Origin: Axinella damicornis
Lineage: Eukaryota; Porifera; Demospongiae; Axinellida; Axinellidae
Assembly: GCA_963931865.1 (NCBI GenBank)
Contig: OZ007505.1
Location: forward strand, 12,662,868-12,726,867
DNA length: 64,000 nt
Direction: 5' to 3'
Shown here: piece after piece, positions 57,734 through 64,000 of the stretch
Numbering within the stretch: the stretch's first letter is position 1
How the letters are laid out: each line of letters opens with the position of its first letter
The notes under the pieces: model-generated
The model's database searches: none
Told to the model about the DNA's origin: nothing
Seen by the model: only the letters and a program-made list of their open reading frames with translations
Made by a program: the position numbers and the translations under genes

Positions 57734-58368
57734 GGGATGCAGGAAAACCCGGAACGGTCAGGAACGGAATGGAACGGAACGGAACGGAACCGGAAGTAAT
57801 TATTATGGCGATAATCAACATTATTGTAGAGCGACAAAGTTAGCTGAATTATAAACGACTCGGACGTTTCGTGTGAACATAACATGTAGCACTTACAGGC
57901 AGCTGCTGGAGGAGTTTCTTGGGACCTGGTATGGCCTGAACTTAGCGTTGTGTTTATATCAAGCTTGTAAGCAGAGCAGGGGGCGAGCCTCAAGGACAGT
58001 ACAATAATATTAGTGCTTGATGTTCTTTGTAGTATAGATTACTTCGGCACAGCTCTCTGACTTCCCTAGCACGTGTACCGCAACAATGCCTCGTTCAGGT
58101 CATCCTCGAAATCGAGGTCGTTGCATGCTGCCAGCAGACTTGGACCCGCACGGCTACCTCGCTAACGCTTCGTGGCTTCAAAATACTGTGCAACCCAGCC
58201 AACTCGCGAGACTAAACTGTTCTCTGACTTCCCTGCAGGAGGCAATGGCTATTTTCACGATCCAAAGTACTGAGCAAAATTAGTTGTACACGAGGAAACA
58301 TTAATTACTACTTCCAGTTCTGTTCCGTTCCGTTCCGTTCCTGACCGTTCCGGGTTTTCCTGCATCCC
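57734..58368. mobile_element. Non-autonomous TIR element, 635 bp, 9-bp TSD (copy B only)
   Basis: GGGATGCAGGAAAACCCGGA and ACGG at the left mirror CCGT, TCCGGGTTTTCCTGCATCCC at the right. CGACCAAAA flanks both sides (57,725-57,733 and 58,369-58,377); copy A has one copy at about 6,173. Tandem GGAACGGAAC sits inside each end. The end pattern (GG, then AAAACnCGGAACGG) matches the 4,787 element, so they are sister families. An ORF of 65 codons (58,086-58,283) has no domain. Confidence 0.92.
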
Positions 58369-59249
58369 CGACCAAAAGGCTATAATCCATGGTTTTCATG
58401 ATTTTGGGTCAAAATTCAACCTACAGCAGCTTCATTCACGCTGATCACAATGGCGCAAATCCCAACTTCATTCCTAACCCAAGTACCTAGCAAAATAGTC
58501 TATAGCTGATTATATGTACCGTAGATCAAGAAATTTACTGCTTGTCGCCTAGAGGACAAATGTGTGTCCTTCAACGGATAGCATAATGTCATGCTCAGAA
58601 CCCACCCTCCCAAAAGAAGGGGTGTGGAGACGTTTCACAGGAAACTTGGTCCAGGAAGTCAGTGCTAATTTCAGACGAACCGATGAAATTCAATTCTCTC
58701 TCGCAACGCGTCTATAGTGTGTTTGGGAATTATGCATACCTACTAAGCTATTAGGATATTGCTGAAAGCCACCAGACCATTCGGCGGGGGTTGAACCAAG
58801 GTCTGGGAACGAGACTGTGGATAGCACGGATTGTACCATGCGACAACAATGAATTCTTGAGGCAGGGGCTTGTACGGTGTGCGGGCATTGATGTGAAACT
58901 ATAATTATAGCCTTCCCAGCCAAAGCCATCCATACAAAACACATGAATGTAGTCGCCACACACATCCCCTTCCACACATACACACCTCCTCAGTGGTCAT
59001 TCCTCCTCCTCGTCCTCCTCAAACACTGGGTCGACCTCCAATAACTATAGCTAACTAACTAGCTATTAGGCGAATTGCTTGGTTAATGGTTAAAATCCTG
59101 ATGGCATGTCGCAGTGTCTTAGGATTGCCTGGAGAAACACTTCTGGTCGTAAACACGTGGCGCTCGCACGCTCCAACCACAACATTCTCTCTATTTGAGC
59201 GAAACGTAAATGTTCTGTTTAAAATTACTTACTACTGGAAGTTTGCTGC

Positions 59250-60272
59250 ATGGTGTGCTGCAGGCGAAAAGGTCCACCGGCAGGTTCTCCCGATAGCGAC
59301 ATGCTTATTGGTAAGAAACTCAAACTCTTCCTCCCCTCCCCTGCCAAGACATACCCTTGTACCCAGGCTCTTCTGTCACAAGAGTCTGGGAATGAGGCTA
59401 GCCAAGACAGTGACGACACGTGCACTCACACACAATGCACACATGCACACACCCCCACACATACACAATGCACACATGCACACACCCTCACACATACACA
59501 CCACTCACACATGCACGCTAGAGCTGGCCAACCATGAGCGTAACGTGAACCGAAACATACACAAGTACACTGCGTACAGGTAAGTGTCACCTGATCATGA
59601 GTCTAGCCAGTCTATATCTGACCTAGCAAGAGCTAGCCTCGTTCCCAGGCCTACCCCGTTCTTTCTGTTCTTCGGTTTGTGTTGCAAATAATACACGGTT
59701 GCGGAACAACGGCGAAGATCGCTCTTCCACATCCATCAACGGAAAGTGAAGAGCAGAAAAAACGGGGTAGGCCTGGGAACGAGGCTAAGCAAGAGCCTAG
59801 CTGATCCCTGAGGTTTTGTCTTGTGTGACAGTTCATTCATTCATTTACAGGAAAGCCGCTGGCGTGCTCTTGAAGCACCCGACAAGAATACAGACAGGAG
59901 CAGAGGCTAAGAAACTGGTATGTCCTCATTCCTACCTCAAGCCTTCATGGTGATGTTCTAGCCTCGTTCCCAGGCTCGCAGCGAGGTGGAGCCTGGGAAC
60001 AACTGTACCCGTTTGTTACATTTGGACACGTATGTAAGTTGCCTTACATGTACATACATACACTTCTTTATCCCCCCCCCCCCCCCCCCCCCCCCCAAAT
60101 GAAAGCCTGCTTCCCCTTCCCCATGTTTTTCAATGCATACCAAAAGTTGGGTAAGTCTGGGAACGATGCCAGCTCACTGCAGTGATTATGGGTCCTTCTA
60201 TGATCATACTACAGAATGGGGTCAGATTGCAAAGAAGATCCTCAACATGGAAAGTTGGTGAAGCTCAAAAAG
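59250..60272 (+). pseudogene. POLB: DNA polymerase beta N-terminal exons (copy B)
   Basis: Exons 59,250-59,310, 59,522-59,579, 59,851-59,917 and 60,215-60,272 correspond to copy A. The start differs: the bases encoding MSK are replaced and a new ATG gives MVCCRRKGPP in the same frame. The fourth exon has the same 58-nt deleted structure as copy A. Its donor has changed from GTACGC to GTTGTC because seven bases are missing. The shared deletions predate the split of the two copies; the donor loss is private to copy B. Confidence 0.85.
59634..59787. mobile_element. TAGCCTCG-family hairpin MITE with perfect 9-bp TSD
   Basis: 154 bp, the same as 7,492-7,645, flanked by AGCAAGAGC at 59,625-59,633 and 59,788-59,796. 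Confidence 0.92.
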
Positions 60273-60329
60273 GTTGTCAGTTTCAAATATTCGATCAGTG
60301 TCAGAGAAGTTAATTGTAAACTCTCCTCT

Positions 60330-60700
60330 TTCCCTCCCTCCCTCCCTCCCTCCCTTCCTCCCTCCCTCCCTCCCTCCCTCCCTCCCTCCCTCCCTCCCTC
60401 CCTCCCTCCCTCCCCCCTCCTTCCCTCTCTCCCTCCCTCCCTCCCTCCCTCCCTCCCTCCTTCCCTCCCTCCCTCCCTCCCTCCCTCCCTCCCTCCCTCC
60501 CTCCCTCCCTCCCTCCCTCCCTCCCTCCCTCCCCCCTCCTTCCCTCTCCCTCCCTCCCTCCTTCCCTCCCTCCCTCCTTCCCTCCCTCCCTCCCTCCTTC
60601 CCTCTCTCCTTTCATACATCCCTATTTCCCTCCCTCCTTCCCCCTCCCTCCCTCCCTCCCTCCCCCTCTCTCCCTCCCCCCTCCCTCCTTTCTCCTTCAC
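60330..60700. repeat. CCCT microsatellite, copy B
   Basis: About 370 bp, against about 930 bp in copy A. Confidence 0.97.
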
Positions 60701-61177
60701 GTCCACAATCAGATTCGAAGCAGTGAATCCAGCCAAGAATCAACTTGCATCTATAATTTGCAAGTGGCAACCACACACTTCTGGTAGGGCAAAGCCACTT
60801 TACAAACGCCCCAAAACAATTTAGTGAAAAGACATTGATCGAAGACAATTGTCATACAGTTGTAATGACAATTTGTACAAGTAGCTTCGCTCGCTCAGCT
60901 ACTTGCCCCTCGTTTGCCTACGTGAGTAATCCGGCGCTGGACAGCTCTCTGTGCAGAGCTGCTGCTCCCTGATTGCGTCCACTTCAACTGCTGCTCCCCG
61001 ATTGCGTCCGCTTCAACTGCTGCTCCCCGATTGCATCCACCAGCTGTTCTGGAAGATTCCAGCTCATGCCCAATGTCTTCGAACATTCTGTGCGGAGTTC
61101 GAGGTTCAGTAAATTGAAGTACGAAGGTCGCACATCTCTAGTCTAGTCCCGCCCCACGAACGTCCCATGCTCTTCCG

Positions 61178-61280
<103 letters not shown>

Positions 61281-61306
61281 GCATTCATTGTGTTTTATAA
61301 ATTCAG

Positions 61307-61396
61307 CCAAGGAAAGCAGAGGAGGACGCTATGAAGGCGCTGGTCTTGGAACCTCAGAATGTGAAGGCGCTATATCGTAGAGCCCTTGCTAGGAAG
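61307..61396 (+). pseudogene. Single TPR exon, partner exon deleted (copy B)
   Basis: Identical in coding content to 11,167-11,256 (PRKAEEDAMKALVLEPQNVK, ALYRRALARK) with intact borders. The preceding TPR exon of copy A is missing because of the deletion at the CA tract, so this copy cannot make the TPR pair. Confidence 0.8.
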
Positions 61397-61805
61397 GTGG
61401 GTGTGTCTGGTTAGTGAGTAGTAAAAGTACATATACTGGGTCTTTTCCGGTTGGGGAAAGTCATCAAGGAATGGAATGGAGAATGCTCGGGAATGAAGAG
61501 TGGAATGCAGAATGCAGTGGAGAATGTGCTAAATGAGCAGTGGAATGGAGACTGGAATTGAACAATTTCAGATACCAGTTTAACCCTTTAACCTTTTTTT
61601 GACCCTATGCACTCATAGGGCTTCTCATCAGTCCAAAAAGAGACCAAAAGTCTTCAGAGGGCCTAGGAACCCAAACATTTGGTCAGATTTCGGTGCGCCG
61701 CCTCTCCCACTAAACGAAAGGCAGGGGGGTTTGTCGTGGGCCTTTTTTATTTATTTCAATAACACACTCCCTCCCACACACTCCTCCCTCCACACATACT
61801 GCCAG

Positions 61806-62610
61806 CACAACACAGCCGGTGGCAGCCTCCAGGGTGAAGGCTCAACCCAACAGCGAGAAGCTGAAGGCCTCATCTCAAGCAGGTTGGTGCTGCCTGTAAC
61901 CATGATGTCATTTATGATACATTATGAGTGCACTACTCTTGATGACATCACTCCTTAGTAACACAGTAACTTTTGTGGAGAGTTATAATGGTATCCAGCA
62001 CAAATGCTGTTAACTTCAAAGTGAATTGCGATCCTAAAAATAATGATAACGATGTGAAGCAAGAGTCAAGCTCAGTTTAAATACGATGGTAGATTTTAAA
62101 CTCAGTAAATTTGTTGAACGAACTGGATTTGAATGTAAACTTTCGTTTTGTTTTTTCTCCAGTTTCTGAAGCAACTAGGAATGTGGTGGTGTCTGCACAG
62201 TCGGGTTCTGAGCTGCAGAAGATCAGTGGTGAGTAGCAATGAGGAGGCAGCTGGTTGCTTGGTGGACTCGGTGTGAGCTTTCTTCCGGGGGATCGCAGCG
62301 AGAGAGGTGCGCAATACGACGATCATGGTACAACACCACAACTGAGTTTCACAGCAAAGAAAGACCTTGGCGCAAGTCTGGTCGAATCCCTCAACTCCTC
62401 CAGGTTCGAATCCCTAGACAGATGGCTCTCCAAGATGAGGAAGACAAGGAAGTTTCCGAGGAAGTACGCCGGCGATGATCCAAAGCTGGGATTGTTGGGC
62501 TGGTGGAGGCTGGCTCATATCTGTCCGAGAGGGACGATGAGTATTTTTGAGGAAATGAAGGAGTTTAGGAAGGTGAACCATTCCGAGTGTGTCCAGCCCC
62601 GAGAGGCGAT
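61806..62610 (+). CDS. Unrecognised exon series, copy B
   Basis: Exons 61,806-61,882, 62,163-62,228 and 62,355-62,610 correspond to 11,664-12,468 with identical lengths, borders and phases. The 85-codon exon differs by a handful of residues (SLDRWLSKMRKTRKFP, GWWRLAHICPRGTMSI) and no stop or frame change. The next exon would lie past the window. Confidence 0.5.
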
Positions 62611-62629
62611 GTAAGTGGCCGATTCTGTC

Positions 62630-62800
62630 CATTTGTCCCTCCGTCTGCCTGTCTGTCCCTCTTCCTGTCTTTCTGTCTGTCTAACCTCTTGCTTGTACCA
62701 ATCTGCATTTGTATAATATGTCATTCTGTCTGTCTGTTTAACGTGACTAGCAATGTATAATTATGCCCATCTGTCTGTCTGTCTGTCTGTCTGTCTGTAC
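62630..62800. repeat. CTGT-rich microsatellite, copy B
   Basis: Same intronic tract as 12,487-12,655, with run lengths changed. Confidence 0.85.
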
Positions 62801-63207
62801 CTGGCCTATTTCTCACACAGGTACTCTATTCCTAGCCTCGTATCTACAACCCACAACCTACATACTTCTCAACCAGTGTTTCATTAGAAAATCGTTCAAG
62901 AAATCGTAGGACGGCAAAGTATGGGGGAGTTCCCTTGCATGCATATTACTTAATTGGTATTTTTCACTTTTGAATGGAGCTTAAATGAGAGTGAGAGTGG
63001 CTTTGGGACCCAACGAACCTGTATTTGAATGTTCCATGCCACGCCCACACCACTACAGGTCTCTGATAGGGGAGGAGAAGGGGAGTGAGAGGACATTCGA
63101 TACTTGCGCTGCTGGGGATCCAGTGTGCACAAGGTGTAAGGTGTCGATGAATTGTGGTACATGCCATGTACATGCACGTGTCGTACGTGCATGTACTGTG
63201 TCATTGT

Positions 63208-63344
63208 CCTCGTTCCCAGGCCTCCACACCCAGCAAGCAACAAAAGCTGGGTGAGGAGGCCTGGGAATGAGGCTACTGCTAATAGCCTCATTCCCAGGCC
63301 TCCACAGGCCGCTTGCTGGATGTGGAGGCCTGGGAACAAGGCTG
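63208..63344. mobile_element. Two adjacent TAGCCTCG-family hairpins, copy B
   Basis: Copies of 13,062-13,198 with two or three substitutions. Confidence 0.85.
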
Positions 63345-63899
63345 CTGTATAATACAGCTATCAATGCTGTTGTGTGCAACATGCACACTCCACAAACTAG
63401 ACTCGGTCCCAGACCCAAATCAACCCCAGCGCGGATTGCTTCCAGTATCACGCGTGTGATACTAGATGCGATCCGTGCATAGTGTAATGTATTATTCTCT
63501 GTTGGCGAACAATTTTTGGAAGGCCTTGCAGTTCACTGTGAGCCTAACTACTTCATACAACAGAAAGACTAGTTCAGTTGACAGTCGTGTTCAACTGTGC
63601 ATATTACCAGTTTGTCACCAAAATAAGTAGGATTTGTCTCAGATCAGAAACAACTGACATCTGATGTCAGTTGTACATGTATAATCTGGTGAAGACAGGA
63701 CCCTGTCTGCTCTGAGCTCTAACTGGTAAACTATCTGCATCTGAATACATTTTCATACAGAATTTGCATTTATTCAGCCCCAGTATATTTGTGTACATGC
63801 ATGTGTATGTGCAAGAATTTGTTGGCAACGTTACTACTATGCCGAACCATACTAAACCATGCCAGCACGGTTGTTTTGTCATGTCAATGGGGTATTATG

Positions 63900-64000
63900 G
63901 ATCCTCCTCCTCCTCCTCCTCCTCTCCATCCTCCTCCTCCTCCTCTCCCTCCTCCTCCTCCTCACCCTCCTCCTCCTCCTCTCCCTCCTCCCCCTCTTCC
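63900..64000. repeat. CCT-rich tract, copy B (cut by window end)
   Basis: Start of the same tract as 13,728-14,060. Confidence 0.95.

Overview
The window looks like animal genomic DNA, most likely from a demosponge. The signs are short introns (many about 50-300 bp) with GT/AG borders, single-copy metazoan gene pieces (DNA polymerase beta, SPT16, Argonaute), death-domain and kelch exons of a style familiar from sponges, and very dense small DNA transposons and simple repeats. There are no bacterial operons, rRNA genes or CRISPR arrays. No species assignment is possible from sequence alone.

Layout. Bases 1 to at least 14,000 (copy A) recur as 45,187-64,000 (copy B) in the same order and orientation, about 1-2% diverged outside indels. 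The copies differ by insertions, several with clean target-site duplications (TSDs). Between them lies about 31 kb of unrelated DNA with a 200-N gap at 29,327-29,526. That arrangement fits either a real 45-kb direct duplication or, more simply, two haplotypes scaffolded head to tail across the gap.

Genes. On the + strand from 7.1 to 28.6 kb there is a series of gene pieces, mostly incomplete: the N-terminal lyase part of POLB, a TPR pair of SPAG1 type with a following in-phase exon series, two death-domain units, a LINE 3' end, a kelch-repeat protein, a single Argonaute PIWI exon, and the SPT16 C-terminus. Most conserved exons carry small reading-frame breaks. On the - strand from 39 to 44.5 kb is a multi-exon coiled-coil gene, also broken. 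No complete, uninterrupted conserved gene is visible.

Mobile elements dominate. The main one is a 5.3-kb Mutator-like element (51,382-56,658, - strand) with about 46-bp terminal inverted repeats (TIRs). It encodes a Cys-rich N-terminus, a DDE transposase core, a SWIM finger, a CpG-type CXXC finger and an OTU cysteine-protease domain, with some frame breaks. It sits in copy B where copy A has an empty site. An abundant family ending in TAGCCTCGTTCCCAGGC makes 9-bp TSDs in three independent cases; its ends have also been amplified into a 44-bp minisatellite. Two related 9-bp-TSD elements, hAT-like elements with 8-bp TSDs, a TA-TSD element, a pogo-like miniature inverted-repeat element (MITE), tRNA-derived SINEs and a LINE end are also present.
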